DNA from: Paenibacillus lutimineralis | GTDB taxonomy: Bacteria > Bacillota > Bacilli > Paenibacillales > Paenibacillaceae | Assembly: GCF_003991425.1 (NCBI RefSeq) | Contig: NZ_CP034346.1 | Coordinates: 657,501 to 721,500 of the forward strand | Length of the DNA: 64,000 nt | Reading direction: 5' to 3' | In this document: piece after piece, positions 9,533 to 18,400 of the stretch | Position numbering within the stretch: position 1 is the first letter of the stretch | Layout: every line of letters starts with the position of its first letter | The notes under the pieces: generated by a model | Told to the model about the DNA's origin: nothing | The model's input: the letters and a program-made list of their open reading frames with translations, nothing else | Database searches by the model: none | Made by a program: the position numbers and the translations under genes

Positions 9533-9742
9533 GGTAATTCAAAAAGTTCACTTTTGATAAGAAAACCCATCGAGGCCAATTCAAGGCTGAGCGACCGCGA
9601 TTCCTACGGAAACATCTCAGGTGCTCACGTACCCACTACGTACGCTCCGCTCCTCACGCCCTAGCTTCATCCAACTGAAGCGTTTTGAAAAAACGCACAT
9701 CGGAAGCATAAGCTTCGGTGCTGAAAAGCGGACTTTTTGAAC
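9533..9742. repeat. MITE-like repeat, copy A
   Basis: Ends in imperfect terminal inverted repeats (GGTAATTCAAAAAG ... GACTTTTTGAAC) and shares long internal blocks with copies at 18401, 19563, 52638 and 55157. Compared with the fullest copy at 52638 it lacks about 100 bases in the middle. It lies between pilC and pilA and could form a large hairpin in the transcript. Confidence 0.8.
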
Positions 9743-9786
9743 TTTTTATTATATAAATAAAAAAATATTTTAGGAGGTTAACAATT

Positions 9787-10233
9787 ATGACTGCACTTAT
9801 CCAACGTTTGAGAAAAGAAGAGAAGGGGCTTACACTCATCGAATTGCTGGCTGTTATTGTTATTATCGGGATTATTGCGGCTATCGCCGTACCGCTCATC
9901 ACAGGGATGCTGAACAATACGAAGGAGAACGCCCGGATGGCGACGGCTAATCAGTTGTTCGAGGCCGCCAAGCTGCGGTCGATTGCAAAAAATAATGGGG
10001 AGTTGAAGGATCAGCACAGTTTGCAGCAATTAGTAGGTGATGGATACATTCAGGCGGGATTGACAGATCCAAAGACAGGCAAAGCCTTTGCCGCCGGGAC
10101 CTTAGTTAATTTAGGCAATATTACATCAGGGAATGTTGTGACGCTTATTGTTGACGGAGAGACACTCAACTACACTGTGGACCAATTAACGAAGAGCACT
10201 GAAACCGCCAAAGCCCCTGAAGGCGAGGGCTAA
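9787..10233 (+). CDS. pilA: Major type IV pilin (PilA / ComGC-like)
   Basis: 148 residues. Leader MTALIQRLRKEEKG, then a classical mature N-terminus LTLIELLAVIVIIGIIAAIAVP with Glu at +5. A TKENARMATANQLFEAAKLRSIAKN helix and a beta-rich C-domain follow. Preceded by an ideal AGGAGG. Consistent with the structural subunit of the pilus. The 258-base gap before it carries repeat copy A, which might lower read-through from pilBTC or set the pilin stoichiometry; that is inference. Confidence 0.88.
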   Translation: MTALIQRLRKEEKGLTLIELLAVIVIIGIIAAIAVPLITGMLNNTKENARMATANQLFEAAKLRSIAKNNGELKDQHSLQQLVGDGYIQAGLTDPKTGKAFAAGTLVNLGNITSGNVVTLIVDGETLNYTVDQLTKSTETAKAPEGEG

Positions 10234-10244
10234 CAAACAAGACG

Positions 10245-10973
10245 ATGAGTTCTACGTTCATAACCGCTAACTTTCTCATCGGATTGGGGGCCGGCTGGGC
10301 GATTGGCGAGGCCGGCCGATGGCTGCTTGCCCGGCGCGGGCTTACGCCGCCGGGCGAATCTCCCGCGGCTGGCGAAGCCGCCGCGGGGCAAGGCGCCTCC
10401 GGCCATGCGCTGCGCTGGCCGGGGCGCCTTGCAGCGAACAGCGCCGCCGCCTTCGGCACGGCGGTGCTGTTCGCCCTCATGTACATGCGCTTCGGCTTCA
10501 CCGGCGCATGGGGCATCGGACTGCTACTGTCCGCGCTGTCCGTATTGGTGACCTACACCGATCTCGCGGCGCGGATTATACCGAACGGGATCGTGTTGCT
10601 CTTTGGCGGCGCTCTGCTCGTCGCTGCGCCGTTCATAAGCGGTGAACCGCTCTGGGTTCACCTGCTCGGTCTAGTCTGCGGCGGCTTGCTGCTTCTGCTG
10701 CTGTCTGCACTAACCCTTGGCCGCGGCGTAGGGATGGGTGATGTCAAGCTGCTGTGCATTCTCGGCGCAGTTGTCGGATTCCCCGGCGTTCTGATCTTGC
10801 TATTCTTAGCTAGCCTGCTCGGCATGAGCGTCGGTCTGACGCAGATGATCTGGCGCGGCCGAGGGCATCGTACAATAGCCTTCGGCCCCTATCTGACTGC
10901 GGCGGCCCTGATAGTGCATGCCTACGGAAAGGAGATCATCCATTGGTATATGACAAGCGTAGTTCATCTATAA
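10245..10973 (+). CDS. pilD: Prepilin peptidase (A24 family, PilD-like)
   Basis: 242 residues, about six to seven membrane segments. The two catalytic aspartates of the A24 family are visible in VTYTDLAARIIPN (near residue 105) and GMGDVKL (near residue 165). The enzyme would cleave after the leader Gly of PilA and the minor pilins. Unlike classical PilD it lacks the N-terminal GSFLNVVIxRLP and the CxxC pairs of the zinc/N-methylation region. That part is replaced by a short GC-rich, Ala/Gly-rich loop (residues 30-65). It sits between pilA and pilM and overlaps pilM by 31 bases. Confidence 0.85.
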   Translation: MSSTFITANFLIGLGAGWAIGEAGRWLLARRGLTPPGESPAAGEAAAGQGASGHALRWPGRLAANSAAAFGTAVLFALMYMRFGFTGAWGIGLLLSALSVLVTYTDLAARIIPNGIVLLFGGALLVAAPFISGEPLWVHLLGLVCGGLLLLLLSALTLGRGVGMGDVKLLCILGAVVGFPGVLILLFLASLLGMSVGLTQMIWRGRGHRTIAFGPYLTAAALIVHAYGKEIIHWYMTSVVHL

Positions 10974-11914
10974 TTAATCGCTGGACACGACCGGCTGGGG
11001 TCGGAGTTACAGTGGAGGAGGAGGGCGTCCGCTTCGTCCAAATTGATCATAAGCTGGGTACCGTGACGGCTTGCGATTTCCTGCCTCTACCTTCGTTGAT
11101 CAATGAGGAGGGCTGGCCTGAATTAACAGTTCATCTCCATACGCTGCAGGCTTGGCTGGAGCGTTATCGACTAAGCGGCAGCAAGGCGCATCTTGCCGCG
11201 CCGACTGCGCAGTCCTTCATCCGTATCCTTCGTGTCCCTAAGGTAAGACCACGACAGCAGAGGCAGGTAACGGCGCTTGAGATAGAGGGAAGTCTCCGCT
11301 TTCCTTTTGAACAGCCGATTATAGATTACCATTGGATTGATGAACGGCCTGAGGATTTGGAGAAGGGCATGCAGCCTACGTTCGTCGCCGCTGTTCCGCG
11401 TCCGCTCATCGTGGAGATGGTTGATGTTCTTGGAGCTGTCGGACTCCACATTGAATCGGTGGATCTTGGTGCTATCGCTTTATCGCGGATTTTACAACGC
11501 CAGAATCGATTGGAGCAGGAGTGTGTAATGGTGATTTTCTTTAAAGAAAAGGAAGCGGAGGTGTATTTATATAATCGTGGAATCCCTGACTTCATTCGTA
11601 CATTTTCTCTGGAACAGGTGTCAGAGGATAGTCTGAATAACTGGCGGTATAGTGAGATTGTCTCATCGGTTACGCGGATTATCAATTTCTACGAATATAC
11701 TTTACATGAAGGCGGGGAACGAATTTCCACAATTATTCTGGCTGGATCTGCTCCTGACAAGGAAACGATCAAACAACAGCTGAATACGGCCTTTGGTCAG
11801 GTTAATGTATTGGAATTGGATGTTCAGGAGTATTTTACAGCCGTGTCCTCGGATTGCCAGGATAGCTATGCTATAGCACTTGGGTTGGCGCTAAAGGGGG
11901 CGAGGCAATCGTGA
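10943..11914 (+). CDS. pilM: Type IV pilus assembly protein PilM (actin-like ATPase)
   Basis: 323 residues with the PilM/FtsA-like layout: an N-terminal GVGVTVEEEGVRFVQI, a central VPRPLIVEMVDVLGAVGLHIESVDLGAIAL and a C-terminal nucleotide-binding part ending in SYAIALGLALKG. PilM is a cytoplasmic ring component that binds the N-terminus of PilN. The TTG at 10943 is supported by AAAGGAG eight bases upstream, inside the end of pilD. The stop overlaps the GTG of the next gene (GTGA). Confidence 0.82.
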   Translation: MVYDKRSSSIINRWTRPAGVGVTVEEEGVRFVQIDHKLGTVTACDFLPLPSLINEEGWPELTVHLHTLQAWLERYRLSGSKAHLAAPTAQSFIRILRVPKVRPRQQRQVTALEIEGSLRFPFEQPIIDYHWIDERPEDLEKGMQPTFVAAVPRPLIVEMVDVLGAVGLHIESVDLGAIALSRILQRQNRLEQECVMVIFFKEKEAEVYLYNRGIPDFIRTFSLEQVSEDSLNNWRYSEIVSSVTRIINFYEYTLHEGGERISTIILAGSAPDKETIKQQLNTAFGQVNVLELDVQEYFTAVSSDCQDSYAIALGLALKGARQS

Positions 11915-12468
11915 TCGAGATTAATCTTCTCCCATCGCGTCCACGGCCGGTATGGTCCGCGCTTCTGTTGCCGGTCATTCTTTTGTTGGCTGGGGCGTTG
12001 CTTGTCGCTTATTTAGTTGTAGGATACATTGAACTCAGGCAATCGGTCAGCACCATGCGGACAAGCATCCAGACTACGGAGCATCGGCAAGCCGAGCTGC
12101 AATTGGAAATACAGCAACTTAGCAAAATGCACGGAGTCGGGGGGGAAGCGAAGGATCTACTCAAGAGCTTGCGTGAGCTTCGTCCAGATCTAGAGCTCGT
12201 TATCCGTGAGATGGAGGCTCCCCTTCCAGAAGGGGGGCAAATGGAAAGTCTGCAATTTGATGCTGGCAGCGTGGAATGGACTTGTTCTTTTCATAGTATG
12301 AACGCAGTTGGCGCGTACTCGACTTCCATCCAGCAGATATTTGCAGAGGGGGAAGTATTTATTCAATCCGTGAATGAGCAGGATGAACGCTATATCGGGA
12401 CTTTCCGGTTGTTAGGAAGGGACATCCCGACAATTCTTGGACAGATGCAGGCAGGTGAAGCCGGATGA
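11911..12468 (+). CDS. pilN: Type IV pilus assembly protein PilN
   Basis: 185 residues beginning MIEINLLPSRPRP, the INLLP motif by which PilN docks on PilM. One membrane segment follows (residues 17-40), then a coiled coil and a ferredoxin-like periplasmic-type domain facing outward. GTG start overlapping the pilM stop; its own stop overlaps the next start (ATGA), so pilM-N-O are translationally coupled. Confidence 0.85.
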   Translation: MIEINLLPSRPRPVWSALLLPVILLLAGALLVAYLVVGYIELRQSVSTMRTSIQTTEHRQAELQLEIQQLSKMHGVGGEAKDLLKSLRELRPDLELVIREMEAPLPEGGQMESLQFDAGSVEWTCSFHSMNAVGAYSTSIQQIFAEGEVFIQSVNEQDERYIGTFRLLGRDIPTILGQMQAGEAG

Positions 12469-13106
12469 TCTCGGGACAGATGGAGCGAAGAGACGGGTTT
12501 CTATTACTTCTGGCCGTCATTATTTTTGTGTTTTGTGGTGTGTTTTATTTCTTATGGTACCGACCGGTATTAAATGAATCGCATAGCTTGTCAGCTAGAC
12601 AACAAGAATCTGTGCAGTTCTTACATAAGACTGAGCAAATCGCTGAAGATAAGCGTGCTCAGGCTAGGGAGGCCGCTGCGGAGCAAGCGGGTCTGGACCA
12701 GGGCCAATTGCCGAAGAAGGTGGATCAGGAAGGGATGCTGCGCGACTTGGAAACGGCGGCGGATCTCTCGGGAGTCAAGGTGCTTGGGACGTCATTTCTT
12801 CTGGAGGAGCCCGTCACTGTGGACCAGTCTACTGCTGTTTCTACGGAGGGAGAGAGTATCTCAGCCGCTGATGGATTCAGTGGTCTGCTGGAGAGAGCTA
12901 ATCAACAAATCCCGGGGCTCTTGTCTATTGGTATAGAGCTTCGTCTGGAGGGATCGCTGGAAGCGACTAAACATTTTCTAGCTGCTATTCATTCTGAGGA
13001 GCGTATATATATCGCTGAAGCCATGCAATATAAAGCGACCAGTGGGGAGGAGAGCGGGGTATCCAGCCTACGGTTGAGGAGCTTCTATATAATCCATAGT
13101 CGATAA
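12465..13106 (+). CDS. pilO: Type IV pilus assembly protein PilO-like
   Basis: 213 residues: a short cytoplasmic N-terminus, one membrane helix (about residues 12-32, FLLLLAVIIFVFCGVFYFLW), a coiled coil and a globular domain. Assignment rests mainly on position after pilN and on topology, since PilO sequences are poorly conserved. GLLSIGIELRLEGSLEATKHFLAAI resembles the PilO fold core. Last gene of the operon; its stop codon lies in the 5' arm of a terminator hairpin. Confidence 0.75.
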   Translation: MISGQMERRDGFLLLLAVIIFVFCGVFYFLWYRPVLNESHSLSARQQESVQFLHKTEQIAEDKRAQAREAAAEQAGLDQGQLPKKVDQEGMLRDLETAADLSGVKVLGTSFLLEEPVTVDQSTAVSTEGESISAADGFSGLLERANQQIPGLLSIGIELRLEGSLEATKHFLAAIHSEERIYIAEAMQYKATSGEESGVSSLRLRSFYIIHSR

Positions 13107-13142
13107 GACTCCCTCCTTAGGGGGAGATCCATCGACTTTTTT
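13098..13142 (+). terminator. Intrinsic terminator of the pil operon
   Basis: GTCGAT pairs with ATCGAC, with an inner CTCCC/GGGAG stem, followed by TTTTTT. The 5' arm overlaps the pilO stop codon. Confidence 0.85.
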
Positions 13143-13395
13143 GGGCTCGAGTGAAGAGTGGGATTATTTAACGTTCTATGCCTTAGATCTGATACGTATG
13201 CTTATACTAGTCATTACTGTCGTTCAGAAGAATGGCGTTTTTTTCGGAGAGAATTATACATTTTCCAACATTAGTACTGAAAAATTGACATATTCCAGGT
13301 ATACTATCAGTAATCTTTGCAAATTAATGAGACGCTTTGCCGCTGTTCTCGTATATACTAGTATTAATACGCGGAAAGGTGGTGTATCTGTCAGA

Positions 13396-13833
13396 ATGGA
13401 TGCATGGGTGCTTTGGCTAATTGCCGCAGGAGTATTACTCGTATTTGAAATGATGACGCTGACATTCTACGTGCTCTGGTTATGTATTGGTGCAGTAGTC
13501 GCAGCGGTTGTCGGCTGGATAGCTCCAGATGCTTATATCCTGCAAGTTCTAGCAGGCTGTGTAGTGGCTATTGTGCTTACGATCTTTACTAAGCCATTAT
13601 CGCGAAAAATTCGTAATTCATCCAAGGGGTATGAGGATACCGGTACAGAACTGGCAGGTAAGCAGGGAGTCGTTGTTGAACCTATTGAAGAGGGACAGTT
13701 CGGAATCGTGAAGATTGGCGGAGACACCTGGAGTGCTACATCAGTGCGTTCTCTGAAGAAGGATGAACTGGTTCGGGTGCTGAAGCGAAGCAGTACAATT
13801 ATTGAAGTAGAAAGATGGGAGGATTTCACTTAA
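13396..13833 (+). CDS. NfeD family membrane protein
   Basis: 145 residues starting at ATG 13396 (AAAGGTGGTG upstream); the longer open frame from 13141 has no signals of its own. Two to three membrane segments (residues 3-65) are followed by an OB-fold domain, LAGKQGVVVEPIEEGQFGIVKIGGDTWSATS, typical of NfeD. These proteins pair with SPFH (stomatin/flotillin) proteins in membrane microdomains, and the next gene is exactly such a partner. The stop and the next start overlap by one base (TAATG). Confidence 0.85.
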   Translation: MDAWVLWLIAAGVLLVFEMMTLTFYVLWLCIGAVVAAVVGWIAPDAYILQVLAGCVVAIVLTIFTKPLSRKIRNSSKGYEDTGTELAGKQGVVVEPIEEGQFGIVKIGGDTWSATSVRSLKKDELVRVLKRSSTIIEVERWEDFT

Positions 13834-14774
13834 TGAGCTGGGAATGGATAGTTATACTTGTTATTATTCTAGTTGTTGTTGTATTTATCTCACTTACTGT
13901 TAAGATCGTACCACAGCAACGCGTGGGTGTCGTAGAACGCCTCGGGAAGTTTAATCGCCTGTTAAATCCGGGTCTTAATATTTTGATTCCGGTGATCGAT
14001 CAGGTTCGTGTGTTTCATGATTTGCGGATTCAACAGGCTAATGTACCGCCGCAGACGGTTATTACCAAGGATAACGTGCAGGTGCAAATCGACACGATTA
14101 TCTTCTATCAAGTTGTAGGGCCGGAGCAGGCTACCTATGGAATTTCGGATTATGTATACGGGGTAAGAAATATTTCTACAGCAACGATGCGTCAAATCAT
14201 CGGTAAGCTGGAGCTAGACGAGACGCTGTCCGGACGGGAGAAAATCTCTACAGAAATTCGTATCGCCTTGGACGAAGCTACAGAAAAATGGGGCGTGCGG
14301 ATCGAGCGGGTTGAAGTTATCGATATTAAGCCGCCGCTTGATATCCAAGAAGCGATGGACAAACAAATGAAGGCAGAACGGAGCAAACGGGCCATCGTCC
14401 TTGAGGCGGAAGCAGCGAAGCAAGATATGATCCTTCGTGCCGAAGGGGATAAGCAAAGTAAGATCCTGAAGGCGGAAGGGGATAAAGAAGCGCGGATTCG
14501 TGAAGCGGAAGGTTTGCGTCAGGCGCAGGAACTGGAAGGACAAGGGCGAGCGAAAGCGATCCAGGTCGTAGCAGAAGCGGAGAACACGCGGATCCAATTG
14601 CTGCGCGATGCCGCATTGACCGAGCAGGTTCTTGCTTATCAGTCGTTTGAAGCGTTGAAGGAAGTAGCTAAGGGACCAGCCAATAAAGTGTTTATCCCAT
14701 CTAACGCAGTTGAGACGCTTGGAAGTCTTGGAGCGATCGGTGAGTTGTTTAAGGAAGGGAAGGGCGCGAAGTAA
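13833..14774 (+). CDS. SPFH domain protein (stomatin/QmcA-like)
   Basis: 313 residues. An N-terminal membrane anchor (WIVILVIILVVVVFISLTV) is followed by the SPFH/band-7 domain (VPQQRVGVVERLGKFNRLLNPGLNILIPVIDQV) and a long helical region of repeated E-A-E-G-D/L-K/R motifs (residues 190-255) that oligomerises. Stomatin-class paraslipins scaffold membrane proteases and lipid microdomains. The start at 13833 was chosen because GGGAGG lies ten bases upstream. Forms a two-gene unit with nfeD. A second, unrelated SPFH protein is encoded at 35483. Confidence 0.9.
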   Translation: MSWEWIVILVIILVVVVFISLTVKIVPQQRVGVVERLGKFNRLLNPGLNILIPVIDQVRVFHDLRIQQANVPPQTVITKDNVQVQIDTIIFYQVVGPEQATYGISDYVYGVRNISTATMRQIIGKLELDETLSGREKISTEIRIALDEATEKWGVRIERVEVIDIKPPLDIQEAMDKQMKAERSKRAIVLEAEAAKQDMILRAEGDKQSKILKAEGDKEARIREAEGLRQAQELEGQGRAKAIQVVAEAENTRIQLLRDAALTEQVLAYQSFEALKEVAKGPANKVFIPSNAVETLGSLGAIGELFKEGKGAK

Positions 14775-14805
14775 GCCCTCCTAACATAAGATTTGTGTAA
14801 TAGTT

Positions 14806-14852
14806 GGAGCCATCCCGGCAGCTATGAGCGCTGCTAAGGGATGGCTCCTTTT
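14806..14852 (+). terminator. Intrinsic terminator after the SPFH gene
   Basis: GGAGCCATCCC pairs with GGGATGGCTCC and is followed by TTTT. Confidence 0.8.
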
Positions 14853-14853
14853 G

Positions 14854-15037
14854 CTAACGAAACCAGGTATCGCTATTTAGGCTAAAAGAGGCCTCTGGGA
14901 ATGCCAACGAAACGGGGTAACGTTATTTTTGTGAAATAGGGGCTTAAGGGCTTCATATCCCGCAAATAACGGTCCGTAGTTTCGTTAGATTTATTTTCAG
15001 GCTGTTTTTGCCGAATAACGATCTGTAGTTTCGTTAG
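14854..15037. repeat. Four-unit CTAACGAAAC inverted repeat element, copy 1
   Basis: Two forward units (CTAACGAAACCAGGTATCGC at 14854; CCAACGAAACGGGGTAACG at 14904) face two inverted units (CGGTCCGTAGTTTCGTTAG ending 14988; CGATCTGTAGTTTCGTTAG ending 15037). The same four-unit arrangement recurs at 60275-60458. It fills most of the space between the SPFH and ABC transporter genes. Units could pair into a long hairpin. No coding capacity seen. Confidence 0.8.
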
Positions 15038-15061
15038 AGATTTAATGGCCCATTAATCAAC

Positions 15062-15928
15062 TTAGGAGTAGTAGACCAAGGCATCTTCCAACTCCGTATT
15101 CACTAATGTGTAGGGGAAGTATGGCTCAGTAGATCTGAGGATGAGTCTGACATGGACTCCGCTCTCTACTTGCTTCATTGAGATCACTTTATATTCCCGG
15201 GCCAATTCGCTTAATTGATTGCGGTCTCTTATTACAGTCTCAGCAATCCGGCTTTGGATGCCACCTAGCCACTGATTCGGAGTTCCGCAGAAGTCCACGG
15301 TTTTGTTCTTGAGGAAGATGAGCTGGTCGCAAATAGCTGCAATATCATCTACATGATGGGTCGACAGCAGGATGAGCTTACGCTCTCCCAGTGCGGCCAG
15401 CAAGGCTCGAAACCGGATTTGCTCCAGCGGATCAAGTCCAGTGGTTGGTTCATCGACAAGAATAATGTCCGGATCTTTGATCATGACGAGGGCAATCCCC
15501 AGCCTTCTCCGCATTCCCAGTGAATATGAACCGACTTTCCGATAGGCGGCACCTTTAAGGTTGACCCACTCCAGTACTTCATCGATACGATCATCGATTT
15601 GCTGCCTAGTACCCATCTTGTTGAGCTTGCCGATATAGCCCAGCATTTCGTAGGCGTTGAGCTCATCATATAGACTGAAGTCCTGTGGGAGATATCCTAC
15701 CCGTTCTTTGACCTGTATCGAATTGTCTACGGTATCGAGCCCGTTGATGAGAACCTTGCCCTGCGTCGGTTTTGTTAATCCGGAGATCAAATTCATTAAT
15801 ACCGTCTTACCGGACCCGTGATTCCCCAGAATACCCAATATACCTGTATTAGCTTTGAAATTAATGTCCTTAAGCACTTCATTCTTCCTGAAGGATTTAT
15901 ATACGTTCGCAACTTCTAGCTTATTCAT
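15062..15928 (-). CDS. ABC transporter ATP-binding protein (ABC-2 exporter type)
   Basis: 288 residues: Walker A GNHGSGKTVL (residue 36), Q-loop GYLPQDFSLYDEL, a degenerate signature YSLGMRRRLGIA in place of LSGGQ, Walker B DIILVDEPTTGLDP and the H-loop STHHVDD. Residues 215-288 form a C-terminal extension seen in antibiotic/bacitracin-type exporters of the CcmA class. It pairs with the permease encoded 30 bases downstream on the same strand. Substrate unknown. Confidence 0.85.
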   Translation of the reverse strand: MNKLEVANVYKSFRKNEVLKDINFKANTGILGILGNHGSGKTVLMNLISGLTKPTQGKVLINGLDTVDNSIQVKERVGYLPQDFSLYDELNAYEMLGYIGKLNKMGTRQQIDDRIDEVLEWVNLKGAAYRKVGSYSLGMRRRLGIALVMIKDPDIILVDEPTTGLDPLEQIRFRALLAALGERKLILLSTHHVDDIAAICDQLIFLKNKTVDFCGTPNQWLGGIQSRIAETVIRDRNQLSELAREYKVISMKQVESGVHVRLILRSTEPYFPYTLVNTELEDALVYYS

Positions 15929-15958
15929 TGTTACCTCCTTAGGTCGGGTGGGCCTGGT

Positions 15959-17188
15959 CTATGACTTTCTATCCTTCATGGCGGATACATTCAAAATAAA
16001 CAGCAACGCTGCGATGATGATCAAAACGATCGTCCAGAGCGCTCCCTCGAGGTTTGTACCGTCTAATAGTGCCGCACCCCATAGTAGTAATGAAGCGATA
16101 TAACCGGCCATACTATTTCTTGTAATATTCGCAGTGGTCAGTCCAACTACAGCCAGGAGCAGGCTGGAACTATAAAGGATCAACAATCTAGCCATGCCAT
16201 TCTCGAGTCCGAACAGAAGCGCCGCCATATACATCAAGGTAATCAATGATTCCGAGACTAACGCACCAAAAATAAAGCGTTCGAGCATAATTCTATACCT
16301 TGGCGTACTGCTCGTATAAATGTACCCGGCCCGCTTATTTCCATATATCTCCGAATGTATAGGAATTAGTATGCAGCTAGGTAGCAGCACGATAACATAT
16401 TTAAAAATGGACCAGAAAGAGTGATCTTTTGAAATAAACGCATACATGCAAAGGAGTAGCATAACTGTGATGACGGGCGCAGCTCCTTTAAGCAGAATCG
16501 CTTGATTGTAAGAAAAACATATTTTCCTAACTTTTCTTCTGCATTTTCTTGAATCATCCAGGTTGGATCTGTCCTGGTTCAACTGGGCACAGTACAGCCA
16601 TACATAGGTTGTAAGAAGCAGGATGAAGACCATCAAAGCCAATAAAGTGAAATCGAAAATAGCTGGGACATAGATTGCGATTAAGAGCATTCCCACATAA
16701 GAGACAATCTTGCTGCGCAATAAAATATATAGAACGCTGCAGAACAGGGAAGCGATTAATACAGCAGGAACATCAACTCTGACAAACGCAGACAACAGCT
16801 TCATTACATTGTAAGGCGATCGCCCAATGAGTAATGGACTCACCGAGTACAGGGCTAAGCTGACAAGGGAACAGAAGAGATAGGCGGATATGACGGTCAG
16901 CCATTTTCCCAATGCGATGCTATAAAGCGGGATCGGTTGAGAGAATAATATATGATTCGTTAAGGTACCTTTGTGTTCTTTCAAGATCATGGCGATCGAT
17001 AGCGGCATTGTACAAAGAACGAGAGTCCTTAAATGATGTGTGAACAAAGAAACCGCCTGATTCTCTGCCAGGTAGCTAGGGAGTATCGGATTGCTCAGAA
17101 ATGCAGCTAACAATACAGCGGCTCCGATCATAAGCCAGCCATAATTTTTATAAAGCCTTTTGTATTCAAGCATTACTATAGTTTTCAT
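15959..17188 (-). CDS. ABC-2 type transporter permease
   Basis: 409 residues with about ten to twelve hydrophobic segments and the ABC-2 pattern of a large N-terminal loop (ILKEHKGTLTNHILFSQPI) between the first helices. The ATG at 17188 is preferred because AGAGGA lies seven bases upstream; an ATG at 17212 has no such site. Forms the membrane part of the exporter together with the ATPase at 15062. I cannot name the substrate. On the minus strand this gene is first and the ATPase second. Confidence 0.75.
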   Translation of the reverse strand: MKTIVMLEYKRLYKNYGWLMIGAAVLLAAFLSNPILPSYLAENQAVSLFTHHLRTLVLCTMPLSIAMILKEHKGTLTNHILFSQPIPLYSIALGKWLTVISAYLFCSLVSLALYSVSPLLIGRSPYNVMKLLSAFVRVDVPAVLIASLFCSVLYILLRSKIVSYVGMLLIAIYVPAIFDFTLLALMVFILLLTTYVWLYCAQLNQDRSNLDDSRKCRRKVRKICFSYNQAILLKGAAPVITVMLLLCMYAFISKDHSFWSIFKYVIVLLPSCILIPIHSEIYGNKRAGYIYTSSTPRYRIMLERFIFGALVSESLITLMYMAALLFGLENGMARLLILYSSSLLLAVVGLTTANITRNSMAGYIASLLLWGAALLDGTNLEGALWTIVLIIIAALLFILNVSAMKDRKS

Positions 17189-17381
17189 CGAACGATTCCT
17201 CTTATTTGCCATAATTTATTCTCAAGTATGTAATGACTCTTATAAAACGGACTGTCAGAACAAAATGTTATAAAGAGAAGGAGGGGATAGTCCTAATCGT
17301 TATATGTATATGGCGAGTATAGGAGGGAGGCTGCCAAATGGACGCGATGTCTTTCTTTTCTGACAGATTATGTATAATGCC

Positions 17382-17426
17382 AGGGCTGCTGACCAACGAA
17401 TCATGTCTCCGTTGTCCAGCAGCCCT
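17382..17426 (-). terminator. Stem-loop after pspA (no T-run)
   Basis: CAGGGCTGCTG pairs with CAGCAGCCCTG, with an additional CAACG/CGTTG inner stem. It follows the pspA stop on the minus strand. There is no clear U-tract, so it may end or protect the transcript rather than act as a classical terminator. Confidence 0.5.
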
Positions 17427-17442
17427 GTGTATAATAAACCGC

Positions 17443-18111
17443 TTAGGAATTGCGCTTGGCGAGCTGTTCTTTCAGCCGATCCAGTTCTTCATTGACTGCT
17501 GTAGAATCAGCTGCGTTTGAGGCTTCGCTATGAATGCCTCGGGAATTAAGCGAAAGGTCGAGGTCCGTCTCCCACTCCAATATCTTCTCTTCCATCCGTT
17601 CAAATCCCCGTGCCGCATCGCCGCCCTCGATACCACGACTGAAGTTTGGCTGCTGTACTGCGGCGCGATCCTTAGCTTTTTGAGCTCTGGCTGCCAATTC
17701 ATTGCGCTTTTCCTTAAGGCGGGCATATTCTTCCTCTGCTAGGCTTAATTGCTGCTGAAGTTCAAGAACATGTTCCTTCGCTTGGTTCATTTCCAAGGTG
17801 TGCTGCTGCACTTTGTCTTCGAATTGAATCTTGAGTATAGCTGCTTCACGGGCTGCGGCCTCATTGCCTGCTTGAAGCTCGGAGAGGGCGCGGAGCTCGT
17901 ATTCTTTAACGGATTGTACGGCTTCATTTAATTTTCTCTCTGCTACGCCGGCTGCTCTTTGCTGTCCCTTGATATTCTCTTCAGCCCTGCGGATATCTTC
18001 TTCCATATTCCGCAAATACTGCCCAGTCATAAGGACCGGATCTTCCAGTTTGTTCAATACTTCATGGACGGTCGCTTTGGTTAAGTTGGAGATTCTCTCA
18101 AATATACTCAT
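17443..18111 (-). CDS. pspA: PspA/IM30 family membrane-stress protein
   Basis: 222 residues, almost entirely alpha-helical coiled coil, beginning MSIFERISNLTKATVHEVLNKLEDP, the PspA amphipathic N-terminal helix. PspA/Vipp1 proteins are bacterial ESCRT-III relatives that coat and repair the cytoplasmic membrane under stress. Good GGAG site upstream. The PspC-like gene lies 39 bases upstream on the same strand, so the two form a small phage-shock-type operon as in other Bacillales. Confidence 0.92.
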   Translation of the reverse strand: MSIFERISNLTKATVHEVLNKLEDPVLMTGQYLRNMEEDIRRAEENIKGQQRAAGVAERKLNEAVQSVKEYELRALSELQAGNEAAAREAAILKIQFEDKVQQHTLEMNQAKEHVLELQQQLSLAEEEYARLKEKRNELAARAQKAKDRAAVQQPNFSRGIEGGDAARGFERMEEKILEWETDLDLSLNSRGIHSEASNAADSTAVNEELDRLKEQLAKRNS

Positions 18112-18150
18112 TGTTATCTGCTCCTTTGAATTTGGATTCGTATTTTGTGA

Positions 18151-18375
18151 TTAGTAATTGCTGAAATGATCAAAGTACTCGGCGCCGCCGATCGGTTCCT
18201 TTGGAACGATCAGGGTAGCGATCAGATAGAGGGCGATCACTGTGCCGAAGCTGCAGAGGGCAGCTACAACAGCCACGAGCCGTACTACCGTAGGGTCAAC
18301 GCCGAGCCATGCTGCGATACCTCCGCAAAGCCCACTCACCTGTCTGTTTGTTACAGAACGGTACAATTTTTTCAT
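18151..18375 (-). CDS. pspC: PspC domain protein
   Basis: 74 residues: KLYRSVTNRQVSGLCGGIAAWLGVDPTVVRL is the PspC domain signature, followed by one hydrophobic segment (VVAALCSFGTVIALYLIATLIV). In phage-shock systems PspC is a membrane sensor or partner of PspA. First gene of the unit with pspA. A repeat copy lies immediately upstream. Confidence 0.9.
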   Translation of the reverse strand: MKKLYRSVTNRQVSGLCGGIAAWLGVDPTVVRLVAVVAALCSFGTVIALYLIATLIVPKEPIGGAEYFDHFSNY

Positions 18376-18400
18376 TTTTCAACACTCACTTTCTTATAGA

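Noticed and set aside
17338..17520. Plus-strand 60-codon frame with GGAGG upstream
   Set aside because: Runs antisense into the end of pspA and across its stem-loop; codon use is unlike a gene.
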